A DNA stretch of 64,000 nt from assembly GCF_008806385.1 (NCBI RefSeq), contig NZ_VZZK01000017.1, forward strand, positions 56,962-120,961, read 5' to 3'. Origin of the DNA: Methylobacterium soli (GTDB lineage: Bacteria > Pseudomonadota > Alphaproteobacteria > Rhizobiales > Beijerinckiaceae). Positions within the stretch are counted from its first letter, which is position 1, and every line of letters starts with the position of its first letter. The notes under the pieces are model-generated. The model made no database searches. It was not told where the DNA came from and saw only the letters and a list, made by a program, of their open reading frames with translations. Below are positions 17,087 to 25,790 of the stretch, piece by piece. Position numbers and translations under genes: made by a program.

Positions 17087-19428
17087 CAGGCGCCCTCGCG
17101 CAGGACGTAGGTGTAGAAGCGGATGCGCCCGTCCGGATCGACCTCGCGGTAGACGCCCTGGATCTCGGCCTCGAAGCCGGGGAACAGGTTGGCGGAGCGC
17201 TCGAACATCTTGAAGTAATCCAGCATGGGCTTTGCGCGCTCGTCCAGCCGCTCGCCGGGCAGCACCGTGCCGATTCCCGGCGGGTAGACCAGAAGCAAGG
17301 TCGTCGCCACGCGGCCCTCCGCCTCCGCGATCGGCACGTAATCGACCTTGTTGCGGGTCAGCATCTGGGCCGCGTCCTTGGGCGGCATCACCATCTCGGG
17401 CAGGTGCCCGGGCTCGAACTGCTTGCGCTGCAGGGCGCTCGTCCCGGATTCGCGGTGGAAGGCGTGGAAATCCGCGCAGAGGTCGCGCAGGCGCACGCCC
17501 CGGTACCGGTTCGGGCGCCGCCGCACGAATTCGGGCATCGCCTCCTCGAGGGGCACGTTCTCGTCGTGCAGGCGCTTGAAGGCGACGAGGCCCGAGATCA
17601 GCGTGCCGGCCTTCGACGATTCGACGCCCGGCGTCAGCAGGAAGAGCAGCGAGTTGAGGTCGTTCTTCTCGGCCACGATCCGGTTCTCGCGCAGGTACTG
17701 CGCGACGATCGGGGCCGGCACGCCGTGCTCCGCATAGGCGCCCGTCGCCCGGTCGAAGCCGGGGGTCAGCACCGTCAACTTGTTCGGGTCCGTCATGGCG
17801 TAGCCCGGCGCCACATGGGTAAAGCCGTGCCAGGTGGCGCCGGGGGTCAGCTCCCAGTAGCGCGGGTCGCTCGCGAGCTCGTCCGTCGAGACGCTCTCCC
17901 ACGCGACCTCCCCGCCCTCGGGCCCCGCCACCACGTCCGGCACGAAGGGATCGAAGAACCAGCGCTGGACGGGGTCCTCGCGCTCCTCGAACTCGCGCCG
18001 GATCGCCCGCACCTTCTTGCGCCACTCGATGCCGAGCCGGATCGTGTCGTCCCACAGGATCATGCCGGAGCGCCCCTTCATCATCTGGGCGCCGACATCG
18101 AGGGAGGCGAAGAGCGGGTAGAAGGGCGAGGTCGAGGCGTGGACGAGGAAGCTCTCGTTGAGCCGCCGGTGCTCGACGCGCCGGGTCTGCCCGCGGATGT
18201 GGCTGTCCTTGGTGTGGATCTGCGAGGCCTGGCTGAAGCTCGCGAGCTGCTTGTGGGTGGATTGGGTCGCGACGATCCCGGGGGAGGTCTCGTCGAGGCC
18301 CTTGAGCCCCATGGCGAAGCGGCCGGCGAAGAGCGGGTGGAACTTCATGAAGCCCGCCCAGGCCTCGTCGAACAGGATGTAGTCGCAGAGATGCCCGATC
18401 TTCGCGAGGATCTGGCGCGCGTCGTAGATCGTGCCGTCATAGGTGCATTGCTCGATGACCGCGACCCGGAAGGGCCGCTCGCGGCGCCAGGCCTCCTTGT
18501 CGGCGACCAGGGGGTTGCGGCGGATCTTCTCGCGGATCGCCGTCTCGTCCAGCGCCTCGTGGTACATGGGGCCGATCAGCCCGTAGGCGTTGCGGTCGGT
18601 CTCCAGGAAGATCGGGATGCCGCCGCCGAGGAAGAGCGCCCCGTGATGGGCCGCCTTGTGGTTGTTGCGGTCGAACAGGACGAGGTCGTCCTCGGCCACG
18701 AGCGCCGAGAGCACGATCTTGTTCGAGGCCGAGGTGCCGTTGAGGACGAAGTAGGTCTTCTCCGCCCCGAAGATCTGGGCCGCCTCCTTCTGGGCCTTCA
18801 GGGCCGGGCCCTCATGGGTGAGAAGGTCGCCGAGATCGAGCACCGAATTGTCGAGGTCGTCGCGAAACACCGCCTCGCCGAGATGCTCGACGAAGATCCG
18901 TCCGATCGGCGAGCGGTTGTAGAAGATGCCGCCGTTATGGCCCGGGCAGGTCCAGAGCTGGTTGCCCTTCTCGGCATAGTCGACGAGGGCGCCGAAGAAC
19001 GGCGTCTTCAGGGTCTCGGCATATTGCGTCACGCGCGAGACGAGGCCGCGGGCGATGAATTCCGGGGTTTCCTCGGCGAGGAAGATGTAGCCGTCGATGA
19101 AGTCGAGGAGCTCGACCGGGATGTCCTCGAGGCGCTTGCGCCGAACCATGATGACGATCGGCATCTCGAGGCCGCGCTTGCGCATCATGTTGATGAGCGC
19201 CGCCGCCTTGCCGTCGAGGCCGCGCTTGCCCCAATCCACCACCATGCAGCCGATGGCGGCGTCGGTCTGGACCGCGATGGCCGCGTCCTCGACGCGCCGG
19301 GCCCGCACCACCTCGAAGCCGCGCCCCTCCACCGCCGCCACGATCTGCTGGACCCGCACCCCTTCGAGATCGTCGGGATCGAAGTTCGGCGCGCACATCA
19401 GCACGGTGAAGCGGCGGTGAAAATCCAT
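17086..19428 (-). CDS. Orn/Lys/Arg decarboxylase, PLP-dependent (fold type I)
   Basis: A 780-residue protein of the large bacterial ornithine/lysine/arginine decarboxylase family. It has an N-terminal receiver-like wing domain (about residues 1-125), a PLP-binding core with FDEAW (Asp354) and the Schiff-base lysine Lys393 in STHKQLAS, and the usual C-terminal domain. It converts a basic amino acid to its amine and CO2; which amino acid cannot be decided here. The coupled acetyltransferase downstream suggests an amine-modifying pathway or acid response. Confidence 0.93.
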   Translation of the reverse strand: MDFHRRFTVLMCAPNFDPDDLEGVRVQQIVAAVEGRGFEVVRARRVEDAAIAVQTDAAIGCMVVDWGKRGLDGKAAALINMMRKRGLEMPIVIMVRRKRLEDIPVELLDFIDGYIFLAEETPEFIARGLVSRVTQYAETLKTPFFGALVDYAEKGNQLWTCPGHNGGIFYNRSPIGRIFVEHLGEAVFRDDLDNSVLDLGDLLTHEGPALKAQKEAAQIFGAEKTYFVLNGTSASNKIVLSALVAEDDLVLFDRNNHKAAHHGALFLGGGIPIFLETDRNAYGLIGPMYHEALDETAIREKIRRNPLVADKEAWRRERPFRVAVIEQCTYDGTIYDARQILAKIGHLCDYILFDEAWAGFMKFHPLFAGRFAMGLKGLDETSPGIVATQSTHKQLASFSQASQIHTKDSHIRGQTRRVEHRRLNESFLVHASTSPFYPLFASLDVGAQMMKGRSGMILWDDTIRLGIEWRKKVRAIRREFEEREDPVQRWFFDPFVPDVVAGPEGGEVAWESVSTDELASDPRYWELTPGATWHGFTHVAPGYAMTDPNKLTVLTPGFDRATGAYAEHGVPAPIVAQYLRENRIVAEKNDLNSLLFLLTPGVESSKAGTLISGLVAFKRLHDENVPLEEAMPEFVRRRPNRYRGVRLRDLCADFHAFHRESGTSALQRKQFEPGHLPEMVMPPKDAAQMLTRNKVDYVPIAEAEGRVATTLLLVYPPGIGTVLPGERLDERAKPMLDYFKMFERSANLFPGFEAEIQGVYREVDPDGRIRFYTYVLREGA

Positions 19429-19514
19429 GGCGTTACGGCCCCCTGAGCATCGAGGCGCGCACCCTTAGGCGGGACTATGACGCTCGCATGACGAGGCGGC
19501 GATGCCCGCCCTCG

Positions 19515-19700
19515 CTACGACTTGGCCTCCCCGGCCGCTTCCCGGGCCAGGCGGAGGGCGCGCAGGCGCTGGGTCTTCACCTCGACGGCATTCTGCGTCG
19601 CCTCGTGGTCGGCCCAGGCGGCCGCGCCTGCGATGCTGCGCTCCTGCTGCTTGGCCGCACGGGTCTCGGCCCGGTCGCGAACGCCACTGTCGTTGGCCAT
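19515..19700 (-). CDS. Small hypothetical protein, 61 aa
   Basis: A helical, charged peptide beginning MANDSGVRDRAETRAAKQQE, rich in Ala, Arg and Glu. AGGAG stands 6 bases before the ATG at 19700, a good ribosome binding site. No domain recognised. Confidence 0.7.
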   Translation of the reverse strand: MANDSGVRDRAETRAAKQQERSIAGAAAWADHEATQNAVEVKTQRLRALRLAREAAGEAKS

Positions 19701-19964
19701 CTTGGCTCCTCTCGCTGGGACAGTCGGATCCCGACAGATAGGGCGGCGAGCCAAAAAGGCTCATCCGGGTCTGATCGCGCGGTCCTGCGCGCTGGCCCTG
19801 CGCGGCTGCGAAGCCGCGTCCCGCATCAGTCCCGGGTTGCCGCGGAGGGGCCCCGGAATCCGGACCGGGGGCGTGCCGGCGCCGGAACCGAGCCCCGGCT
19901 CGCGCCTTCTCCCCAGCGAGGATCCCTCGGGAGACAGGTCGGACGAGACGCCAGGAGACACCCG

Positions 19965-20168
19965 ATGAACCGCGAGCCAGACACCCCGCGCCGGCAGGCC
20001 ACCCCCACCGCCCCGGAAGGCCGGCAGGCCGACCGCGACGCAGAGCCCGGTCCGCATTCCCCGCCCCCCGCCCGGAGCACCGAGAAGGGCCCCGAGAGCG
20101 GCGGCTACGAGCGGGGCCAGCACGACAGCGCCCCCACCAACCGCAAGGGCGGCTACGGCGCCGGCTGA
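19965..20168 (+). CDS. Small hydrophilic protein, 67 aa
   Basis: A Pro/Gly/Arg-rich, probably disordered protein ending with GQHDSAPTNRKGGYGAG. CAGGAGA is placed about 7 bases before the ATG at 19965. The end resembles short stress-linked hydrophilic proteins seen in this group, but no family is assigned. Confidence 0.6.
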   Translation: MNREPDTPRRQATPTAPEGRQADRDAEPGPHSPPPARSTEKGPESGGYERGQHDSAPTNRKGGYGAG

Positions 20169-20284
20169 GGCGCGGAACCTTCGCGGTTGGCCGAGGCTTG
20201 CCGGACAGGCCTCGCGGATGCGCCCGCCCCGCGGATGCGCCCGTGGCGGGAATCCAGCACGCGGCGGGCCCCTGGAGAATGCGG

Positions 20285-20533
20285 ATGAGCTTTGGCGTCA
20301 CCGGCCTTCACGGCCTCGAACAGCAATTCGCCGCGGAGACCATCGCCGATGGCGAGTTCGGCGTCAGCGTCCGCCAGGGCGGCGATCAGATCGTGCTGAT
20401 CCGCCTGCGGGACGGCTCGGAGGCCAATGCCCGCGCGCTCGCCGACCTGCTCGCCGAGAAGGCCAGTGCCGTGATGACCCCCTCGGTGGTCCAGGCGATG
20501 CTCGACGAGGCAATCCTGCCGGGTTCCGCCTGA
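20285..20533 (+). CDS. Small hypothetical protein, 82 aa
   Basis: A soluble alpha/beta-looking protein with FGVSVRQGGDQIVLIRL followed by NARALADLLAEKA and VVQAMLDEAIL. GGAGA lies 6 bases before the ATG at 20285; an ATG two codons earlier is also possible. No family recognised. It converges on the beta-lactamase gene. Confidence 0.68.
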   Translation: MSFGVTGLHGLEQQFAAETIADGEFGVSVRQGGDQIVLIRLRDGSEANARALADLLAEKASAVMTPSVVQAMLDEAILPGSA

Positions 20534-20589
20534 GGGGCCGCGACCTCCGGGCGGGCCCGAAGGCTTTCCGGCGCGCGGAACCGCGCGCC

Positions 20590-21483
20590 CTACCGCAGCA
20601 CCAGGAGGGCCTGCGCGACCTCCGCGATGGCGGCGTTGCGGGCCTCGCTCGAGGCCGTGGAGCCGGTGAGATAGGCGGTCACCAGGATGGGCTCGCCGAC
20701 CGGCGGCGCCAGGAGGCCGACATCGTTGGCGGTGCCGTTCTCGCCGGTGCCGGTCTTGTCGCCGACGCGCCAATCGGCGGGCAGGCGGGCGCGCAGGCGC
20801 GTCGCCCCGGTCTTGTTGTCCCGGAGCCAGCCGAGCAGGCGCGCGCGGGACGCGTCGGACAAGGCCGACCCGCGCAGGAGGCGCTGCAGGGTGTCCAGCA
20901 TCGCGCCGGGCGTGGTCGTGTCCCGGGGATCCTCCGGGCGCGCCTCGTTGAGGTCCGGCTCGGTGCGGTCGAGGCGGGTCACCGGATCGCCGAGGGAGCG
21001 CAGATAGGCGGTGAGGCCCGACGGGCCTCCGATGGCCGAGAGCAGCAAATTGCCGGCGGTGTTGTCGCTGAGGGTGATGGCGGCCGCGCACAAAGCCTCC
21101 AGCGCCATCCCGCCCTCGCCGACCCGGGGCTCCGTGACGGGCGAGTAGGCGACGAGATCGGCCGCATTGTAAGTGACGCGCCGCTCCAGGCTCTCGCGGC
21201 CCGCATCGACCCGCGCCAGGACGGCCGCCGCCGCGAGGAGCTTGAACGTGCTGCAGAGCGGGAAGCGCTCCTCGGCGCGATGCCCCGCCCGAAGCCCCGT
21301 CTGAAGATCGAGCACGCCGACGCCGAGCCGGCCCCCGCTCCGCGCCTCGATCTCGGCAAAACGCCGCCGCAGCGCCTCCGCCTGATCGGCGGCCGAGGCC
21401 GCGCGCGGCCACGCGCCGGCCAGGCCCAGGCACGCGCTTGCCGCGCCCAGGATCGCGCGGGTGAAAACCCGTCTGCTCAGCAT
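20590..21483 (-). CDS. Class A beta-lactamase, Tat-exported
   Basis: A 297-residue serine beta-lactamase that hydrolyses the beta-lactam ring in the periplasm. All class A elements are present: Ser78-x-x-Lys81 (CSTFK), Ser139-Asp-Asn (SDN), Glu175 in RTEPDLN, and Lys243-Thr-Gly (KTGTGENG). The N-terminus MLSRRVFTRAIL with a following hydrophobic stretch fits a twin-arginine signal. Cys77 precedes the catalytic serine, as in L2-type and carbapenemase enzymes, but the partner cysteine after KTGT is absent. The spectrum cannot be read from the sequence. The frame is open upstream, but the ATG at 21483 gives the signal. Confidence 0.93.
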   Translation of the reverse strand: MLSRRVFTRAILGAASACLGLAGAWPRAASAADQAEALRRRFAEIEARSGGRLGVGVLDLQTGLRAGHRAEERFPLCSTFKLLAAAAVLARVDAGRESLERRVTYNAADLVAYSPVTEPRVGEGGMALEALCAAAITLSDNTAGNLLLSAIGGPSGLTAYLRSLGDPVTRLDRTEPDLNEARPEDPRDTTTPGAMLDTLQRLLRGSALSDASRARLLGWLRDNKTGATRLRARLPADWRVGDKTGTGENGTANDVGLLAPPVGEPILVTAYLTGSTASSEARNAAIAEVAQALLVLR

Positions 21484-21656
21484 ATCGAACCCCTCGCGTG
21501 CCGGCCGCAGACTGACCCTCACCGCGTCGCGATGACGGCGGGGCGCGCCGACCGGCTCGGGCCCGGAAACGGGCGGGCCAATGCCGGATTCAGCCCGCAT
21601 TGTCGGGGCCGGAAGGCCGCGGGCGCGGCCTCCCGATCCTCGGAGCGGCACCCGGC

Positions 21657-21962
21657 TCAGTAATACGGCCGAGGTCCGTAGAAGCCGTAGGGCCGGTCAT
21701 AGGGCCGCGGGCGGGCATAGCCGTAGCCGCCATACACGACGGGACGGCGCCAGTAGGGACGCGGACCCCAATTCGGACGGCAGCGGCCCCAGGGGTTGAG
21801 GTGGGCGCCGGGGCCGCAGGACCAATCGACGTTCCGGATCAGGGCCTCCCCGCCGGACGCGGCGAGCGGCGCGGGCGCCAGGGGAGCCGCGCTCGCGACG
21901 CCGGCGACACCCAGGCTGCCGGCGATCACCGCAGCCATCCCAAGCACGTTCACGTGCCTCAT
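21657..21962 (-). CDS. Secreted GCG_CRPN-type protein
   Basis: A 101-residue exported protein with a signal peptide ending at ASAA (about residue 26). The mature start WSCGPGAHLNPWGRCRPN is the Gly-Cys/CRPN prefix motif, followed by a Tyr/Pro/Arg-rich repeat tail (YARPRPYDRPYG). The motif is known as a prefix to repeats in small exported proteins of Methylobacterium and rhizobia; function is unknown. AGGAGA is found close upstream of the ATG. Confidence 0.85.
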   Translation of the reverse strand: MRHVNVLGMAAVIAGSLGVAGVASAAPLAPAPLAASGGEALIRNVDWSCGPGAHLNPWGRCRPNWGPRPYWRRPVVYGGYGYARPRPYDRPYGFYGPRPYY

Positions 21963-22150
21963 GACAGGATCTCCTCAGATGTCCGGCGACGGCCTCGGCC
22001 GTCCCGGCGAGGCAGAAGCTGCACCCCCGCGAATGAACCGTTCCTGACCCAACCTGGACGGTTTTGCGGCACGGTCCCGGGCCGGCCGGGACCCTGACGG
22101 GGAACGCCCGCTCCCAGGCTGCCGCGCCGGCGACGGAGGGGATGCGGGGC

Positions 22151-22759
22151 TCAGTTCATGCTCTTGCGCCGCCGCCCGCTCTCCCGCTTGGCGAGCTTGC
22201 GGCCGACCTCGAACAGCAGCATCTCCGAGAGCAGCTTCAGATGCGCGTCGTCCTCGTCGGCGAGGGCCCTGTGGGCCGCGACGCAATGGTCGGCGGCGCG
22301 CTCCAGCGGGTGGAGGGCGCCATCCCGCCCGGTCCGCACATAGGCATCCTCGCTCATGCGGCTCGGCGTGATGTCGATGACGATGCCCCGCCCCCGGAAG
22401 GGGCGCCCCGCGGCGTCGATCTGGTAGCGGCCCCGCGCCAGGATCCAGCGCGTCACGCCGTCGGCGGAGCAGACGCGGTACTCGGCGACGTAGGACCGGC
22501 CCTCCAGGGCGGACGCACCGATCAGCGTGGTGACGCGCTCCCGATCCTCCGGGTGAATGGCGGCCACGAAGGCCGCCAGCGGCGCGCCGGCCTCGGCGGA
22601 ATCGGGGTTCACGTTGAACAGGAGCGCCACGAGGGCGTCCGCGTGCACGCGGTCCGCCGCGATGTCCCAGTTCCAGCTGCCGATGACATCCTGGGCATCG
22701 AGGGCCGCCTGGATGGAGGCTGAGCAAACCTGAGCATCACCGTCCTTGAGCTTGGGCAC
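22151..22759 (-). CDS. PAS domain protein
   Basis: A 202-residue soluble protein with one PAS-3 type fold at about residues 25-135: GSWNWDIAADRV, FVAAIHPEDRERV, YVAEYRVCSADGVTRWI and GRGIVIDIT. The rest is helical, ending in a basic tail ESGRRRKSMN. No kinase, cyclase or DNA-binding part is present, so it is either a stand-alone sensor or works through a partner. The ligand is unknown. Confidence 0.85.
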   Translation of the reverse strand: MPKLKDGDAQVCSASIQAALDAQDVIGSWNWDIAADRVHADALVALLFNVNPDSAEAGAPLAAFVAAIHPEDRERVTTLIGASALEGRSYVAEYRVCSADGVTRWILARGRYQIDAAGRPFRGRGIVIDITPSRMSEDAYVRTGRDGALHPLERAADHCVAAHRALADEDDAHLKLLSEMLLFEVGRKLAKRESGRRRKSMN

Positions 22760-22918
22760 CGCCGATCCTGTCCGCTTGTGATGAGGTTGCCGGAGGTTAA
22801 GCCCGAATCAAATTGCAACTTCAAGTGTGAATGAATTGTGGACGCAACTCTGGCATGTTCTTCCTCGTACGGCTAAGCTGAGGCGAACCGATTGCTGCGT
22901 CGTGAGTCGGAGTGCGCC

Positions 22919-23287
22919 ATGGGCTCGAAGGTTCCGCCCGCGAAGGCCCCGAAGATGGAGGTCCCCGAAGGTCGCGAGCACCTGCGGGAGACCGGCGCGG
23001 CCGGTCGGCCGGATGCCGCGGCACAGGGCCATGGCGGCCTCGACCTGTCGGCCTCCCTGCGCCTGACGCAGAGCCGGGACACGCACCTCCTGCGGCTGAT
23101 CGCCGAGACGCTCGGCATGTCGGCCTCCGCCTTCCTGTCGCCCGGGGCGCCCGGAAATCAGGCGAGCCCCGCACAGGAAGCCGCGGGAGAATGCGGCGAG
23201 TTGATCCGGGCCTATCTGCGCATCTCCGATCCGAACGAGCGCCGCCGGTATCTGGAGCTGATCCGCATCGCCGGCAACCGCGCGTAG
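22919..23287 (+). CDS. Hypothetical protein with helical C-terminus
   Basis: A 122-residue protein: a polar N-terminal part, then TQSRDTHLLRLIAETLGMSASAF, then a C-terminal CGELIRAYLRISDPNERRRYLELIR. The last block resembles the C-terminal helix of alphaproteobacterial XRE-type regulators, but the helix-turn-helix itself is not evident. I chose the ATG at 22919; one nine codons earlier (22892) is possible. Confidence 0.68.
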   Translation: MGSKVPPAKAPKMEVPEGREHLRETGAAGRPDAAAQGHGGLDLSASLRLTQSRDTHLLRLIAETLGMSASAFLSPGAPGNQASPAQEAAGECGELIRAYLRISDPNERRRYLELIRIAGNRA

Positions 23288-23354
23288 AGCCGCGCCCGAT
23301 CGCGTTGCAACGGGCCGGAAAATAGGCAGCCCCGGTCCGGTTCGGCGCGACGGA

Positions 23355-23683
23355 CCCCCTCTCCCGTGCGGGAGAGGGTCGGGGTGAGGGGTGCGCGCTG
23401 TCCGGAGAGACCGCCCCTCACCCGGTCGGCTCACGCCGACTCGACCTCTCCCGAACGGGAGAGGTGGGGCGTGCGCGATCGGCAGCGACGGGGGAACGCA
23501 CTTCAGGATGGGACGCAGATGCCGCGACCGGCCCCCTCTCCCGTGCGGGAGAGGGTTGGGGTGAGGGATGAGCGCCTTCAGGATGGAGCATGCGGTCGTA
23601 TCGCCGATTAGGCGCCGATCGGGCGCACCTCGTTCTGAAAGGTCTCGACCCTCACCCTGTCCCTCTCCCGCACGGGAGAGGGG
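23355..23683. repeat. Cluster of four REP-like palindromic repeats
   Basis: Four copies of a palindrome with core CTCTCCCG...CGGGAGAG plus a flanking GGGGTGAGGG or its complement. They lie at about 23355-23390, 23413-23468, 23532-23567 and 23651-23683; the second and fourth are in the opposite orientation to the others. The stretch 23288-23894 contains no supported gene besides these. Confidence 0.85.
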
Positions 23684-23894
23684 ATCCGCGCCCGCTTCGG
23701 CACGGGCGCGGCCGACGGTCCCGGCGCAACGCGATCGGGAACAGCTCTAGCCGGCCCGGGACGGGGCGTCGGGGCTCGCAGCCCCGGGCCGCGCGCGGGC
23801 GCTCGATCCGAGAGACGCCGCCGCGCGTGACCCGCATCACAGCGCGGGGGCCGCCCCGGACGCATGGTCCGCCCGAAGTGCCGGATCGGAAGCC

Positions 23895-24047
23895 ATGTCA
23901 CGTCGTGTCCTCGGCCTCCTGGCCCTGTTGTTCGTCACCGACGCGATCGTGGTGCACGGGCGCGGGCCGCGCCCGACCGCGATCGTCTACCCGGAGGGGG
24001 GCGAGGCGGCCCGCCTGCACCGGCAGCACACCCTGCCGCTGCTCTGA
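23895..24047 (+). CDS. Possible 50-aa membrane or secreted peptide
   Basis: A short frame starting MSRRVLGLLALLFVTDAIVV, which has a basic start and a hydrophobic helix, followed by a polar tail ending HTLPLL. Too short for a family call. The upstream GGATCGGAA is a weak ribosome binding site. Confidence 0.45.
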   Translation: MSRRVLGLLALLFVTDAIVVHGRGPRPTAIVYPEGGEAARLHRQHTLPLL

Positions 24048-24088
24048 TCCGCCTTGGCGGCGCCCTGCCCCCCAGATCCCGGGCGTTC

Positions 24089-24646
24089 CTAGGCGTCGTT
24101 CTCGGGCGCGAAGACCTCGCCTTCCTCGGCCAGGCGCGTGTCGGCCTCGTCGGCCTTCAACTCGGCGAGCGCCCGATGCTCGGAGAGAAGCCGCCGCATG
24201 GTGCGGTCCGCATCCGAGCAATCGGCCGGCTCGGTCGCGGGGGTGGCGCATCCCGCGATGGTCTCGTCGGCCTGCCGGTCGACGAGGTCGCGATCGGCCG
24301 GGCTGAGACCGCCGAGTTCCCCGAGGCCGAGTTCGAGGGCGACCTGCGCGGCGATCTCCTCGCGCTTCGCCCGCAGCGCCGCCACCCGCGCGCCCGGCCG
24401 GTCCTCCGGTTCGAGGCGCCCCGCCTGCCGGGCGAGCGTCCGACGCCAACCGGGCGGGAGCGCGACGCCGCGCAGGCCCATCCGCGCCTCGACGCTCGCC
24501 AGCACGACCTGCCAATGCTCCGGGCTCAGTTCGGAAATCTCCCCCGTCAGGCCGAGATTGTGGGCCGCGAGGCGGGCGGCCTCCTCCCATTCGGGGCCGA
24601 GGTCGTGCTTCTCGATCGGGACGGAGGCGATAGGCTGATCTGGCAT
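24089..24646 (-). CDS. Hypothetical helical protein, 185 aa
   Basis: A soluble, acidic, predicted all-helical protein with LGPEWEEAARLAAHNLGLTGE near the start and LSPADRDLVDRQADETIAG in the middle. No conserved domain recognised. The ATG at 24646 gives MPDQPIASVPIEKHD; the frame is open further upstream. It stands 148 bases from the methyltransferase gene and is read the same way. Confidence 0.7.
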   Translation of the reverse strand: MPDQPIASVPIEKHDLGPEWEEAARLAAHNLGLTGEISELSPEHWQVVLASVEARMGLRGVALPPGWRRTLARQAGRLEPEDRPGARVAALRAKREEIAAQVALELGLGELGGLSPADRDLVDRQADETIAGCATPATEPADCSDADRTMRRLLSEHRALAELKADEADTRLAEEGEVFAPENDA

Positions 24647-24794
24647 GCCGGAACCCTTCACAGACCCTGCGGTGATACGCGGGCGGCTCCCGAAAGTCAT
24701 GCGAGCCCGGAATGCCGACGGGCCGCGCGTGACGCAAAACGCGAGGAATCCGGGCCCGCGAGGGGTGATGTCCCGCTCCGTCGATCGCTCCATC

Positions 24795-25466
24795 CTACGG
24801 GCGGTTCCGGAGGACCTGCGCGCGCAGGGGCTGGACCAGCGCGAACCCGCGCTCCGGGTCGCTTTCGGCGACGTCTGAGAGGATGGCCTCGATCTGCGCG
24901 CGCCGGTCCCGCACCGCCTCGGCCCGCGCCGGATCGACGGCGAGCACGCGGCGCAGGAATTCGTCGACGCTCGCGAAGCTCTCCCGGCGCGCGAAGGTGA
25001 TGTCGCGCTGGCAGGCGAACCGGCCGGCCGCGATCGCGGCCGCGAGGGCCGCCTGCGCGGCGCGCCGAACCGTGATCTCGTCCTCGATGAGCCTCAGCGC
25101 CGTGAAGTAGCTTCCCTCCGCCAGCGGTTCGATCACCAGGATCGCGGCGCCGGGCCGGACGATGCGGGCCGCCTCCGCGAGGGCCGCGGGCGCATCCGGG
25201 ACATGATGGAGGGCGTTCAGGACGATGGCGCCGTCGAAGCTGGCGCTCGCGAAGGGGAGCGCTTCGGCCCCGGCCACCGCGAAACGCCCGGTCGGCACGG
25301 CATGGCGCGCGGCAGCGACCGCCGCCGGGTTGGGATCGATGCCGGTGACGGTCGCGCCCCGGGCGGCGAGCGCCCGCGCGAGCGTTCCGGAGCCGCACCC
25401 GATGTCGAGGAGGCTCCGCTCCGCAACCGGATCGAAGGCTTCGAGGATGAGGGCGAGCGAATCCAT
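24795..25466 (-). CDS. Class I SAM-dependent methyltransferase
   Basis: A 223-residue enzyme with a Rossmann-like methyltransferase fold. Motif I is LLDIGCGSGTLA (SAM binding), followed by GIDPNPAAVAAAR, motif IV-like FDGAIVLNALHHVPD and a C-terminal helical part. The type (Methyltransf_11) methylates small molecules; the acceptor is unknown. The ATG at 25466 is chosen because the core fold starts directly after it; the frame is open for a further 45 codons. Confidence 0.9.
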   Translation of the reverse strand: MDSLALILEAFDPVAERSLLDIGCGSGTLARALAARGATVTGIDPNPAAVAAARHAVPTGRFAVAGAEALPFASASFDGAIVLNALHHVPDAPAALAEAARIVRPGAAILVIEPLAEGSYFTALRLIEDEITVRRAAQAALAAAIAAGRFACQRDITFARRESFASVDEFLRRVLAVDPARAEAVRDRRAQIEAILSDVAESDPERGFALVQPLRAQVLRNRP

Positions 25467-25790
25467 GGCCTGTCTCCGGCGCGTCGATCGCGGATGGCCC
25501 GCGATGGGCGCGGCGCCTGCGCGCCGGCCTGCAGACCCCATCCTCCCCATCGAGAGTGACCCCGATGGAGCGTCCGGCCGCATCGCGGCGCCCACAGACA
25601 CGAGAGATTTCGTTCGCCGTCAACGGCGCGAGGCCCCGGGAGGCGACGCGCTCCGGCACTGGGCCGAGCCGAAGGGCGGCGCGGTTCATCAGGAGAAGGG
25701 CCGGATGCCGTCCGGTCGCGCCATCGCCGCGGATCCGCGCGTCAGGGCCTCGACCCAAAAGGCCGGGGCGATCGAGGGCTGTCCGACCGG

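Noticed and set aside
17404..19446. 680-codon plus-strand frame opposite the decarboxylase gene
   Set aside because: The opposite strand encodes a perfect PLP decarboxylase; the composition of this frame is that of a high-GC antisense shadow.
23340..23690. Repeat cluster considered as a CRISPR array
   Set aside because: The units are palindromic, alternate in orientation and have irregular spacing without unique equal-length spacers, so they are REP-like.
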